Below are positions 1 through 8,721 of a stretch of DNA of 64,000 bases, in pieces. Made by a program: the position numbers and the translations under genes. The stretch is from Tenacibaculum tangerinum (lineage in GTDB: Bacteria; Bacteroidota; Bacteroidia; Flavobacteriales; Flavobacteriaceae), in the NCBI RefSeq assembly GCF_029853675.1, contig NZ_CP122539.1, forward strand, positions 1,683,501 through 1,747,500, written 5' to 3'. The notes beneath the pieces were generated by a model. That model did not search any database. It was not told the origin of the DNA and was given only the letters and a program-made list of their open reading frames with translations. The first letter of the stretch is position 1. Each line of letters starts with the position of its first letter.

Positions 1-342
1 AATGCCAATGTATATAGTATCGATTTATTTTTAGAAAACACATTGTTACAAAAATGTGTGCCAATTTTATTTTTTATTTCGGCTTTAGTAGCCATTGTAA
101 CTATCTTTTTATTTAAAAATCGTCAATTACAATTTGTACTAAACCGTTTAAACATATTGATAAACCTTTTTTTATTAGGGCTATTGATATATTTATCACA
201 AACATTATCTGGAGAAGCCTCGGTTTCTGAGAAAGGTATTGGGATGTTCTTTCCTATCGTTGTTATTTTGTTATTAGTTTTAGCAAACAAAGCCATTAAG
301 AAGGATGAAGATCTTGTAAAATCTGTTGATAGATTACGATAA
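1..342 (+). CDS. DUF4293 family membrane protein (5' end outside window)
   Basis: The reading frame is open from base 1 to the TAA at 340-342, so the start lies outside the window and the TTG at 43 is not a credible start. At least two hydrophobic membrane segments are visible, followed by a charged tail ending in SVDRLR. This hydrophobic body with a conserved Lys/Asp/Arg-rich C-terminus is typical of the flavobacterial DUF4293 family, which has no known function. In related genomes this gene usually sits next to rho, which would lie just to the left. A strong terminator follows. Family call fairly sure; function unknown. Confidence 0.75.
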   Translation, partial: NANVYSIDLFLENTLLQKCVPILFFISALVAIVTIFLFKNRQLQFVLNRLNILINLFLLGLLIYLSQTLSGEASVSEKGIGMFFPIVVILLLVLANKAIKKDEDLVKSVDRLR

Positions 343-372
343 ACCTAACATCTTAGTATATTTAGTGCGAAA

Positions 373-402
373 AAAGCCGAGATTAAAATCTCGGTTTTTT
401 AT
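373..402 (+). terminator. Rho-independent terminator after the DUF4293 gene
   Basis: A 7-bp stem (CCGAGAT / ATCTCGG, 377-383 with 388-394) and a 4-nt loop are followed by a run of six T. It separates the DUF4293 gene from the response regulator gene. Confidence 0.85.
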
Positions 403-514
403 TTTTTGTATCTTTAGTGTTTACAAGACCTACAGCTTTAAATGTTAAAGAAATGTTAAAGAAAACTCAGGGAAAACCCTGAGTCGATAATAAAACAAAT
501 AGGGGTATTGGGTA

Positions 515-545
515 TTGTGCGCACTCTTTTTATGCCATAGATTTG
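515..545 (+). promoter_or_regulatory. Bacteroidota-type promoter for the response regulator
   Basis: TTG at 515-517, 20 bp, then TAGATTTG at 538-545, which matches the Bacteroidota -33/-7 pattern (TTTG-N19/21-TAnnTTTG). The ATG at 559 would give a leader of only a few bases. Read from the sequence by consensus; not measured. Confidence 0.55.
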
Positions 546-558
546 TAAACGTAAAACA

Positions 559-1218
559 ATGATGAATTACAACAAGATAAAAGTTCACATAGCAGACGAC
601 CATAAGATTTTAATAGATGGTGTAATTGCTTTATTAAATACTGAAGACGATATTGAGGTAGAGGGTTACTCTTTAACAGGAAGAGAAGTTATTAACTGGT
701 CTTCTAAAAATACAGCAGATGTATTGGTTTTAGATATTAACATGCCTGAAATGGATGGTATAGAAGTTTTAAAAACGTTTCAAAAACGTAACATTACTAT
801 TAAAACAATTATACTCTCTAGTTTAAGCGACCCAAAACTCGTTCAAGAAATGATTGCACTTGGTGCCAATGGTTTTGTAGATAAAAGTTGGGCTAATGAA
901 CAAATAATTGATGCTATTAAAGTAGTACACAATGGCATTCAATACATTAGTGAGGACATTAAAGTTAAATTGTTAGACTTATATGCCTCTGATAATAAAG
1001 AAACAAATGAGCCTGATTTATTACATACAGATTTAACCGAACGAGAAATTGCTGTACTTAAATTAGTAGCAAACGAAAAAAGCTCTAATGAAATTGCAGA
1101 AAAGCTCAATATTAGTGTAAAAACAGTAGAAACATATAGAAGAAATTTATATAAAAAACTAAAAGTAAAAAATGTAGTAGGTTTAGCGATGTATGCTGTC
1201 AAAAACAATATAGTGTAG
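559..1218 (+). CDS. LuxR/NarL-family response regulator
   Basis: A 219-aa two-component response regulator. The N-terminal receiver domain (about 8-125) has the acidic pair D13/D14, the phospho-acceptor D59 in VLVLDINMP, S87/S88 and the switch lysine K109. The C-terminal LuxR helix-turn-helix (about 155-215) begins LTEREIAVLKL and contains the recognition-helix region SVKTVETYRRNL. It should be a phosphorylation-dependent DNA-binding regulator. The probable partner is the TPR histidine kinase ending at 4005, separated by a structured spacer and a lipoprotein gene. All active-site residues are present. A second ATG at 562 could be the start instead. Target genes unknown. Confidence 0.92.
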   Translation: MMNYNKIKVHIADDHKILIDGVIALLNTEDDIEVEGYSLTGREVINWSSKNTADVLVLDINMPEMDGIEVLKTFQKRNITIKTIILSSLSDPKLVQEMIALGANGFVDKSWANEQIIDAIKVVHNGIQYISEDIKVKLLDLYASDNKETNEPDLLHTDLTEREIAVLKLVANEKSSNEIAEKLNISVKTVETYRRNLYKKLKVKNVVGLAMYAVKNNIV

Positions 1219-1506
1219 ACAACAACAAACCCTTCCAATCTTATTCTTTAATCAACAATTTTAAAGAATCGTTCCCCCGGAATCTATGCATCGCTAATCA
1301 AACTACAAAAATTGCAAAAAAACAAAAAATCAATAGCGGTGTACGCGTTATTAAACATAGTATAGAAAACCCCTTCATTTTGTTTTCTTTTATCCAATTA
1401 AGAGGTTTACGTCCCCCGTCTCTTAAGTTATCTATCCTAAAGTACGCCGCTATTTTTAAAAAAACCAACTAAAATCATTCTTCCTTAAATAATAAATTTA
1501 CCTGTC
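1219..1506 (+). other. Structured intergenic region between regulator and lipoprotein
   Basis: This 288-bp spacer has no credible ORF but several potential RNA stems. There is a 7-bp hairpin at 1244-1268 (TTCTTTA / TAAAGAA) and a 7-bp hairpin at 1398-1426 (TTAAGAG / CTCTTAA) whose loop holds CCCCC. A long-range 13-bp pairing, 1332-1344 with 1442-1454 and one G-U, encloses the second hairpin and is followed by TTTAAAAA. A second C-rich patch lies at 1274-1278. The nested architecture suggests a small RNA, a 5' leader or an attenuator. No known family recognised. Confidence 0.45.
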
Positions 1507-2172
1507 ATGAAAAAAAATACTCAATTTTTAGTTACTTTAGGTTTAAGCGCATTATTATTTGCCTCTTGTTCTTCAAATGACACAGAAATTATAAACGAAG
1601 CCCCCGAAAACCTATTGCAATCGTATACCCTTAAGAGAGATTCTTCTGGAGCTTATTCGATTGATTTTCATACGACTGACAATACCGATGTTACTACAGT
1701 AACCAATGTAGACAATACCAACGAGATTATTTTAGCCGAAGCATCGCACAAAACAGCTACCAAACATTCTAATGATTTTTCGATTGAAAACGACCAGTTA
1801 AAAATTGGTTTTTTTGAAGCTAATAATGGAAAAAGAACGAACATATACATTGAAGACGAAAATATTACCTTTGCCAAAGGAGTTACAGAGTTTTTAAACT
1901 CGTATAGTATTACCGCCAATGAAGATGGCACCTATCAATTAGATTTTACAGTTAATGATAATGTAAGCACAGATTTCGTTTATAATGAAAACTTAGATGT
2001 ATATGAAATACACCTATCTGCTGGAGAAAGCCTTCAAAAAACATTTTCTAGACATTTTGAAGTGAATTCTGACAAAATGCTAAAGTTGGATTTTGTCAAT
2101 CATAAATATTCTGGAAGAACCGAAGAAGAGACAGCTGAAAGGAAACCTAGAATCATCCAAGAATTAATTTAA
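1507..2172 (+). CDS. Lipoprotein with two tandem copies of one domain
   Basis: A 221-aa protein with a lipoprotein signal peptide (lipobox FASC, acylated Cys21) followed by a Ser/Asn linker. Residues about 36-104 and 129-197 are two copies of one roughly 70-residue unit. Each starts LxSY(T/S)L/I, has GxY(S/Q)xDF and ends in a (K/N)xLK(I/L)xF strand, so the mature protein is two similar beta-rich domains. I do not recognise the family. It lies between a response regulator and a TPR histidine kinase on the same strand, so a role in sensing, for example as a ligand-binding partner of the kinase periplasmic region, is an inference from position only. Confidence 0.7.
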   Translation: MKKNTQFLVTLGLSALLFASCSSNDTEIINEAPENLLQSYTLKRDSSGAYSIDFHTTDNTDVTTVTNVDNTNEIILAEASHKTATKHSNDFSIENDQLKIGFFEANNGKRTNIYIEDENITFAKGVTEFLNSYSITANEDGTYQLDFTVNDNVSTDFVYNENLDVYEIHLSAGESLQKTFSRHFEVNSDKMLKLDFVNHKYSGRTEEETAERKPRIIQELI

Positions 2173-2182
2173 CAAAATTTTA

Positions 2183-4005
2183 ATGCCTACTAAAAGCTAC
2201 AAACCTAAACTTTTAAACTTTATAGGTTTATATTTTTTCTTTTAATATTTGGTTGTTGCTTATCAATTGAAGCAAACAATTTCAAAGATTATTCTCATTT
2301 TCAAGAACGTGATTCTATACTGAATCAAGAATTTAAAATTATAAAAAAATTATACTCTAGCGAAAAGTACTCTCAATCACTAAGGAATGCGTTAGCCTTA
2401 CTAAATAAAATAGATACTAACGAAGATCCCGAATTAAGCTACTTGTGCCATTACCAGATAGGAGAAATATTTAGAAAAATTAATAATCATGAAAAAGCTT
2501 TATTTCATTTTAAGAAATCTTTAGAAATAGCTCTTATAAATGGTGGCTTTAACGAAAACAATAACATCCTCTCTAAAAATGAAATCAAATATGCAAAAAG
2601 TCTACTAAGAGCCGGTTATGAATTTTTCAGGTTACAGGACTTAGATAGTGCTAAAAACTATTACTCTAAGATAATTGACTTAAATTTTCATAGCACTGAA
2701 TTAGAAAACATAAAAGCATCTGCTTATAATAATTTATCAGGAATTTACCTTCATGAATCTTCATACAAAACAGCTAGGGAGTATGCAAGAAAAGCTATTG
2801 AAATAAGAAGAAAATATAATAATAAAATATACGAAGCGGCAGCATTAGGGAATTTGGCCAGTATTTATTTAGAAGAGAAAAAGTTCAATGATGCCAAATC
2901 AATCTATTTAAGCGCAATAAATTTGATAGAAAAAAACACTTCTGACGAAGCCGTTAGATTTAAGGAAGATTTGTATTTTAACCTTGCTTGGGCATTGTAT
3001 AAGATGAAAGACTATACAGCCTACGACTATCAAGAAAAATCATATTTAATTAAGGACGATAGGAGAGATAAAGAAATTAGAAAAACTGTAGAGCAGGTCT
3101 ATGCTCAACAAAAGGTAGATCTAGAAAAAGAAAAAACAGCTTTAGTTGAAGAGCAACGAAAACTTGAAGAAGCACAAGAAGCAAAAACATCGCTGCTTTT
3201 CGCAGCGTTGAGCGTTTTGGTCTTGTTTGTTTCTGGCGTTGTTATTTACAATTACAAACTACGTCAAAAAAACTTGCGTTTGAAGCTCTCTGAAAGCAAA
3301 TTATTACAACAACAAAATCTAGAAAAAGTAAAATCAGAAGCACAGGTTAAAATTTTAAATGCTACCATCGACGGAAAAGAAACCGAACGCAAACTCATTG
3401 CAGAAATACTACACGACAATGTGAGTGCCTTGCTATCGTCTGCCAACATGCATTTAACAGCTACTAGAAAACAATTTAATGGAGAGACGCCGCAAGAAAT
3501 TGAAAAAACACAAGCCATTATCTTAGAAGCTTCACAAAAGGTAAGAGACTTATCGCACAACCTAGTCTCTTCTGTTTTATTAAAATTTGGGTTAGAATAT
3601 GCTGTTAAAGATGTAATTAAAAAATACTCTAACAGTCAATTACAATTTGAAATCGATGCCCAAAATATTAATAGGTATAACCAAGAATTTGAAATACGAA
3701 TTTTTAATGTGATTCAAGAACTAATTAACAATATCTTAAAACACAGTAAAGCCAACTACGCACAAATAGAATTAAAAGAAGAGAAGGATCAACTAACCAT
3801 TCTTGTAAAAGATGATGGGGTAGGATTTTCTGCCTCATCTTCTTCTTTTTCAGACGGCATCGGTTTGAATCAAGTAGAAGCCCGAGTTCGTATGATGAAC
3901 GGGAAATTAACCATTAAATCAGGAGAAAATGTAGGTACTTCCATTTTCGTTAAAGTTCCTATTTTAAGAAAAGAAAAGAGTACTGTATTAACCTCTGTGG
4001 GCTAA
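2183..4005 (+). CDS. TPR-containing sensor histidine kinase, frameshifted in its signal peptide
   Basis: From the ATG at 2183 the frame reads 20 codons (through KLLNFIGLYFFF) and stops at 2243-2245. The -1 frame, open from 2209, continues as signal-peptide sequence (IFFLLIFGCCLSIEANN) into the kinase. One extra T in the T6 run at 2233-2238 would restore a 607-aa protein. The uninterrupted part with a usable start begins at TTG 2443. Order: signal peptide, about five TPRs, a membrane segment (about 3196-3255), coiled coil, HisKA_3 with the phospho-acceptor His in LHDN (codon 3412-3414), then an HATPase domain with N-box LINNILKHS and G-box DDGVGF. It probably phosphorylates the upstream LuxR-type regulator. 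The last 18 bp overlap the convergent phosphodiesterase gene. Confidence 0.85.
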
Positions 4006-4485
4006 CTCTATAACTTCCATATTCTTTATATTACCATTCTCTATTTCAAAGCGAAGCATGGTTCTAACTTTATGAAATCCGTGGTTACCTGCTGCCCCAG
4101 GGTTTAAATGAAGTAAATTCAGTTTTTTATCAAACTGTACTTTTAGTATATGCGAATGCCCACAAATAAATAATTGCGGAGTGTTTTTTTGTAATGCTTC
4201 TCGAACTCGTTGGTTGTATTTGGTTGGGTATCCGCCGATATGAGTCATCCAAACCGATACCCCTTCTATTTCAAACCTATTATCTAACGGAAATTCTGCT
4301 CTAGCATTTTTATCATCAATATTGCCATACACTGCTCTAAGAGGCTTTAGCTTTTTAATAGTGTCGGTTACTTCTAAAGTACCGATATCGCCAGCATGCC
4401 ATACCTCATCTGCTTGCTTAACAAATTTTACAATTTGATCGTCAATAAAACCATGTGTATCAGAAAGTAATAAAATTTTCTTCAT
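3988..4485 (-). CDS. YfcE/MJ0936-family metallophosphodiesterase
   Basis: A 165-aa calcineurin-like phosphoesterase of the short YfcE/MJ0936 family. The metal-site motifs are complete: D9 and H11 in SDTH, D33 in GDIG, N55 in GNIDD, H82 in MTHIGG, and H110/H112 in CGHSH. Family members hydrolyse phosphodiesters with two metal ions; the natural substrate is usually unknown. It is a single cytoplasmic domain without a signal peptide. It converges with the histidine kinase gene (18-bp 3' overlap) and is divergent from truA. Confidence 0.9.
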   Translation of the reverse strand: MKKILLLSDTHGFIDDQIVKFVKQADEVWHAGDIGTLEVTDTIKKLKPLRAVYGNIDDKNARAEFPLDNRFEIEGVSVWMTHIGGYPTKYNQRVREALQKNTPQLFICGHSHILKVQFDKKLNLLHLNPGAAGNHGFHKVRTMLRFEIENGNIKNMEVIELAHRG

Positions 4486-4514
4486 TAAAAAAACTAGTGA
4501 TTTGTAAGATGAAA

Positions 4515-4541
4515 AAATCCATGAAATAATTTCATGGATTT
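4515..4541. other. Perfect 12-bp hairpin in the divergent yfcE-truA spacer
   Basis: The arms AAATCCATGAAA and TTTCATGGATTT surround the 3-nt loop TAA, with T- or A-rich sequence on both sides. It has the shape of a bidirectional terminator, but both neighbours are transcribed away from it, so it would lie in a 5' leader or serve as an operator. Confidence 0.5.
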
Positions 4542-4724
4542 CTTTTTGTTAAGGGAATTTTTAATGAATAGGGGAATTCACTAATTGTGTACACAAAAGT
4601 AAAGCAAAAAATATTAATTTTTGTTTACTTATGTTAATTTTTTTAAAATACTGTTTTTTAACCTCTTTCCTTGTCTCTTTTCAAATTAGAATTTCATAAT
4701 TTAGCCCTTTAAAATTAAGACTTC

Positions 4725-5459
4725 TTGAGGTATTTTATTGAATTAGCATACAACGGAAAAAATTATCATGGCTGGCAAACACAACCGCACGCAATTTCGG
4801 TTCAAGAAGTACTAAATAAGGCTATTAGTACTATTTTAAGACAAGAAATAACCATTGTCGGGGCAGGAAGAACAGATGCTGGCGTGCATGCATCGCAAAT
4901 GTTTGCTCATTTTGATGTAGCAACTGCATTAAATGATAATTTTACCTATAAATTAAATGCAATTTTACCTAATGACATCGTTATTTTTAATACACAGCTA
5001 GTACACAATGAGGCACACGCACGCTTTGATGCGGTTAGTAGAAGCTATGAATATAAAATTTGGTTGGGTAGAAATCCTTTTTTGTTAGAAACCTCCTGGC
5101 AATTACACCATCAACAATTAAATATAGAATTGATGAATACCGCTGCTGCCATTTTATATGAATACGAAGATTTTGAATGTTTTTCGAAAGTAAAAACAGA
5201 TGTACGTACCTTTAACTGCACAGTAACAAATGCTAAATGGATTAAAAAAGGCAATGAATTAACATTCTATATTAGTGCCAATCGTTTTTTAAGAAATATG
5301 GTTCGCGCTATTGTAGGTACTTTAATTGATGTTGGTTTAGAAAAAATTACCGTTAATGACTTTAAAAAAATTATAGAAAGTAAAAATCGAAGCAACGCAG
5401 GAGTGTCAGTTCCAGCAAAAGGACTATTTTTAACAAAAATAACATACGATTATATATAG
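4725..5459 (+). CDS. truA: tRNA pseudouridine(38-40) synthase TruA
   Basis: A 244-aa TruA that forms pseudouridine at positions 38-40 of the tRNA anticodon arm. The catalytic aspartate is D51 in GAGRTDAGVHA. The N-terminus MRYFIELAYNGKNYHGWQ and the RNA-binding RFLRNMVRAIVGTL segment are canonical. The start is TTG at 4725: an in-frame TAA lies at 4716 and the family N-terminus begins exactly here. The stop TAG shares its last base with the GTG start of the following ABC transporter, so the two are translationally coupled. Confidence 0.94.
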   Translation: MRYFIELAYNGKNYHGWQTQPHAISVQEVLNKAISTILRQEITIVGAGRTDAGVHASQMFAHFDVATALNDNFTYKLNAILPNDIVIFNTQLVHNEAHARFDAVSRSYEYKIWLGRNPFLLETSWQLHHQQLNIELMNTAAAILYEYEDFECFSKVKTDVRTFNCTVTNAKWIKKGNELTFYISANRFLRNMVRAIVGTLIDVGLEKITVNDFKKIIESKNRSNAGVSVPAKGLFLTKITYDYI

Positions 5460-7225
5460 TGAGCAAAACAACAGGAAACGCATTTGACATTAAAATTTTT
5501 GCAAGACTTATGAGTTTTGCAAAAAAGTACCGTGTACGATTTACCATTGCTGCTTTATCTACTATTTTACTAGCAGGTTTTTCAGTACTAACCCCTGTCG
5601 TTTTAATGACAGCGATAGACGATTTTACCACCACTAAAAACCCAACAAGGCTCTTGTATTTTACCATAGTCTTAATTATTATTTTAGTTATTCAGGTGTT
5701 ATTTCAATTTAGCTTTATTTTTTATGCAAATTGGGTTGGGCAACATATTATTCGAGATATTAGAGCGAAAACCTTTAGAAAAATATTGCAGTTTAAAATG
5801 GGGTATTTTGATAATTCATCGGTAGGAAAATTAGTAACACGTGTTGTTTCAGACATAGAAACTATTGCCAATTTTTTTACCCAAGGTGTTTTTATGATTG
5901 TAAGCGACATTCTTTTAATGCTAATCGTTATCGTGGTAATGTTTTATACAAACTGGAGGCTTGCTCTAATTGCATTGGCAACCTTACCAGTATTAATATA
6001 CGCTACCAAACTATTTCAAATAGCTATAAAATCTACCTTTCAAGATGTTCGAAATCAAGTAGCAAATCTTAATAGTTTTGTACAAGAGCGTGTTACAGGA
6101 ATGAAAATTGTTCAGCTTTTTAACAGAGAAAAAATAGAGTATAAAAACTTTATTGATATTAATAACAAGCATAAAAAAGCACATATAAAAACGGTTTGGT
6201 ACTACTCTATTTTTTTTCCAATTGCCGAAATATTATCTTCTATTGCTATCGGGTTAATTGTTTGGTACGGAGGTTTGCAGGTTATTGAGGGGGAGGTCGT
6301 TACCGTTGGAGCCATTATTGGTTTTATAAAAATGGCGCAAATGCTTTTTCGCCCTTTACGCCAAATAGCTGATAAATTTAACCAACTACAAATGGGAATC
6401 GTTGCTGGCGAACGCGTTTTTAATATTATAGATACTGAAAGTTCAATAGATAAAACAGGAACAATAACTGCTGAAAACATACAAGGTAATATTGATTTTA
6501 AAGAGGTTCATTTTAGCTATATAAAAGACGAAGAAATTTTAAAAGGCGTTAGTTTTCATGTTGAACAAGGACAAACCATTGCTATTGTAGGAGCTACAGG
6601 AGCGGGTAAATCAACTATTATTAATCTCATAAATCGCTTTTATGAAATTGACAGCGGCGAAATTTCTATTGATGGAATACCTGTACAAGAGTATAAAATT
6701 GATTCTTTACGCCAAAAAGTAGCCGTAGTATTGCAAGATGTATTTTTGTTTTCAGATAGTATTTTAAATAATATTACTTTAAAAAACGATCAGATTTCTC
6801 TTGAAGAAGTTCAAACCGCTGCAAAACAAATAGGAATTCACGAATTTATAATGAGCTTACCTAACGACTATCATTACAATGTAAAAGAACGTGGTGGTAT
6901 GCTATCTTCTGGGCAACGCCAATTAATTGCATTTTTGCGTGCTTATGTAAGCAAGCCTAGTATTTTAATATTAGATGAAGCTACTTCTTCGGTAGATGCG
7001 CATTCAGAACAAATGATTCAATACGCTACCGATGAAATTACTAAAAACAGAACTTCAATTGTAATTGCACACCGTTTGGCAACAATAAAAAAAGCAGATA
7101 TGATTATTGTAATGGACAAAGGAAATATTGTTGAAAAAGGAACTCATACAGAACTATTAAAAAAACAGGAAGGCTATTACAAGAATTTATATGAAAAACA
7201 GTTTAATAGTGAAACTGTAGTGTAA
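5459..7225 (+). CDS. ABC exporter, MsbA/multidrug type (fused TMD-NBD)
   Basis: A 588-aa half-transporter with an N-terminal six-helix exporter membrane domain (about 25-310) and a C-terminal ATPase domain. The ATPase has Walker A GATGAGKS (about 378-385), signature LSSGQRQ (about 481) and Walker B ILILDEATS (about 501-509), followed by the H-loop IAHRLAT. It should act as a homodimer in the inner membrane exporting a lipid or drug-like substrate. The substrate cannot be told from sequence. The start is GTG overlapping the truA stop. No defect in the ATPase motifs. Confidence 0.92.
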   Translation: MSKTTGNAFDIKIFARLMSFAKKYRVRFTIAALSTILLAGFSVLTPVVLMTAIDDFTTTKNPTRLLYFTIVLIIILVIQVLFQFSFIFYANWVGQHIIRDIRAKTFRKILQFKMGYFDNSSVGKLVTRVVSDIETIANFFTQGVFMIVSDILLMLIVIVVMFYTNWRLALIALATLPVLIYATKLFQIAIKSTFQDVRNQVANLNSFVQERVTGMKIVQLFNREKIEYKNFIDINNKHKKAHIKTVWYYSIFFPIAEILSSIAIGLIVWYGGLQVIEGEVVTVGAIIGFIKMAQMLFRPLRQIADKFNQLQMGIVAGERVFNIIDTESSIDKTGTITAENIQGNIDFKEVHFSYIKDEEILKGVSFHVEQGQTIAIVGATGAGKSTIINLINRFYEIDSGEISIDGIPVQEYKIDSLRQKVAVVLQDVFLFSDSILNNITLKNDQISLEEVQTAAKQIGIHEFIMSLPNDYHYNVKERGGMLSSGQRQLIAFLRAYVSKPSILILDEATSSVDAHSEQMIQYATDEITKNRTSIVIAHRLATIKKADMIIVMDKGNIVEKGTHTELLKKQEGYYKNLYEKQFNSETVV

Positions 7226-7231
7226 ATAAAA

Positions 7232-7262
7232 TTTGTTTACATCAATCAAAGTAGTACATTTG
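7232..7262 (+). promoter_or_regulatory. Consensus Bacteroidota promoter for the small lipoprotein
   Basis: TTTG at 7232-7235, exactly 19 bp, then TACATTTG at 7255-7262, a perfect match to TTTG-N19-TAnnTTTG. Transcription should start near 7269, about 26 nt before the ATG at 7295. This is the best promoter match I found in the window and suggests strong expression. Confidence 0.75.
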
Positions 7263-7294
7263 TTGTTCAATCTTAAAAACTAAAAAATCAATTA

Positions 7295-7753
7295 ATGATG
7301 AAAAAAGTAATCTTATCTCTATTTGTTGTTGGTGCTTTATTAGCAACCTCTTGTAAAAACACTAAAGAAGACGCTAAAGACGCTGCCAATGATGCTATTG
7401 AGGCCGTAGACAATGCTGCCGAAGAAACAAAAGAAGCTGTACAAAATGCTGCCGAAGAAACAAAAGAAGCTGCTCAAGATATGGCTAATTCTGTAGAATC
7501 TGCAATCGAAGGTATTACAATTCCTGAATTTGAAGATCCTAAAGTTGGTGAGTACTTACAGTCTTACACAGAACATGCTAAAGATTATATCGAAGCAAAA
7601 GGAGATGTAGTTAAAAATTCTGAATTAGTAAAAGAAAGCGCAAAATTAGCTGAAGAAGCTAAAGAAATTCTTGCTAACTTAGACGAAGAAGCTACTAAAA
7701 AATTCAACAGCACCATGGCTGCTATTCAAGCTAAAATGGCTCCTGCTAACTAA
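7295..7753 (+). CDS. Small Ala/Glu/Lys-rich lipoprotein with 11-residue repeats
   Basis: A 152-aa lipoprotein (lipobox LATSC, Cys20) with an amphipathic helical body. Residues about 42-63 hold two 11-mers (AVDNAAEETKE, AVQNAAEETKE) and a degenerate third, the pattern of LEA-like or apolipoprotein-like helices. A 28-bp DNA segment is repeated exactly at a 33-bp period (7412-7439, 7445-7472). The rest is a predicted helical domain of unknown function. It has its own consensus promoter and a strong terminator, so it is monocistronic. A stress or envelope role is a guess from the composition. Confidence 0.8.
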   Translation: MMKKVILSLFVVGALLATSCKNTKEDAKDAANDAIEAVDNAAEETKEAVQNAAEETKEAAQDMANSVESAIEGITIPEFEDPKVGEYLQSYTEHAKDYIEAKGDVVKNSELVKESAKLAEEAKEILANLDEEATKKFNSTMAAIQAKMAPAN

Positions 7754-7765
7754 TTTTTAGAACGG

Positions 7766-7797
7766 AAAAAAAAGCTCGCAAATTGCGAGCTTTTTTT
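7766..7797. terminator. Bidirectional terminator between the lipoprotein gene and cdaA
   Basis: The stem AAAGCTCGCAA / TTGCGAGCTTT (7771-7792) is flanked by an A run on the left and a T run on the right, so it can end both the plus-strand lipoprotein transcript and the convergent cdaA transcript. Confidence 0.88.
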
Positions 7798-8578
7798 ATG
7801 TCATTACATCTTTTTCTAACTTATCGTGTAATTCACTTATAGAGTTATATAGCACAAACTCACCGTCTTTTATATATGATATCTCCCCTGTTTCTTCTGA
7901 AACCAGCAAGCAAATAGCATCTGTTTTTTCACTAACTCCTATCGCTGCTCTGTGACGTAACCCAAATCTCGAAGGTATTTTTGTACTGTTAGAAATAGGC
8001 AGCACCACTCTTGTTGCAATGATATAGTTATCACGAATAATCGTAGCTCCATCGTGTAGCGGACTATTTTTATAAAAAATGCTTTCTATAATTGCTTCGT
8101 TAACCAAAGCATTCATTCTATCGCCTGTATTTACTAAAAAATCTAGGTTATTGGTTTTTTCAATGACCAACAAAGCACCTGTATTGGTTTTCGACAAACT
8201 AGTACACGCTTTTAAAATAGTATCAATATCGATATCAGAGCTAACATCTGTTTTTAAAAACTTTAACTGATTTAAAAAACCTCTTTTCGTAGAAAAATTA
8301 GTGGTTCCAATCATTAACAAAAATCTTCGTATTTCTTGTTGAAATACGATAATTAAGGCAATAACTCCCCCAGAAAGCAGGTATCCTAAAATTCCGCTTA
8401 GCATTTCCATATTCAGTGCTTGCGTAATTTTCCATATTAAAAAGATAAATGCAATTCCTATCACAATATTAATCGCCACCGTTCCTTTTAACAATTTATA
8501 GATGTAATACAGTAACAGCGCTACTAAAAAAATATCTAATACATCGAGAAACGAAAAGTTGATAAAATCTAAATTCAT
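7796..8578 (-). CDS. cdaA: Diadenylate cyclase CdaA (c-di-AMP synthase)
   Basis: A 260-aa membrane-bound diadenylate cyclase that makes c-di-AMP from two ATP. Three N-terminal membrane helices (about 10-30, 35-55, 60-80) precede the DisA_N/DAC domain. The catalytic DGA motif is at 176-178 (SPLHDGATII) and the RHR motif at 208-210 (FGLRHRAA). c-di-AMP controls potassium and turgor and wall homeostasis in other bacteria. It lies downstream of folP on the same strand, separated by a 328-bp spacer with repeats and a palindrome that may carry its regulation. Confidence 0.94.
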   Translation of the reverse strand: MNLDFINFSFLDVLDIFLVALLLYYIYKLLKGTVAINIVIGIAFIFLIWKITQALNMEMLSGILGYLLSGGVIALIIVFQQEIRRFLLMIGTTNFSTKRGFLNQLKFLKTDVSSDIDIDTILKACTSLSKTNTGALLVIEKTNNLDFLVNTGDRMNALVNEAIIESIFYKNSPLHDGATIIRDNYIIATRVVLPISNSTKIPSRFGLRHRAAIGVSEKTDAICLLVSEETGEISYIKDGEFVLYNSISELHDKLEKDVMT

Positions 8579-8721
8579 ATAGGTATTCCTGTTTCTGTAA
8601 AAGTACTCATTTTATAAAACATTTGGTCTTTATACACCAACGCTTCTTTTTAAACAAAAAACACTCTTTTACCCCCAAAAAAGCGAAAATCGTACACCCT
8701 CCGTACAAAAAAGGCAAAAAA

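Noticed and set aside
2443..2445. TTG 2443 as the true start of the histidine kinase
   Set aside because: The frame continues upstream through convincing signal-peptide and TPR-like sequence, so the start is at 2183 with a frameshift between.
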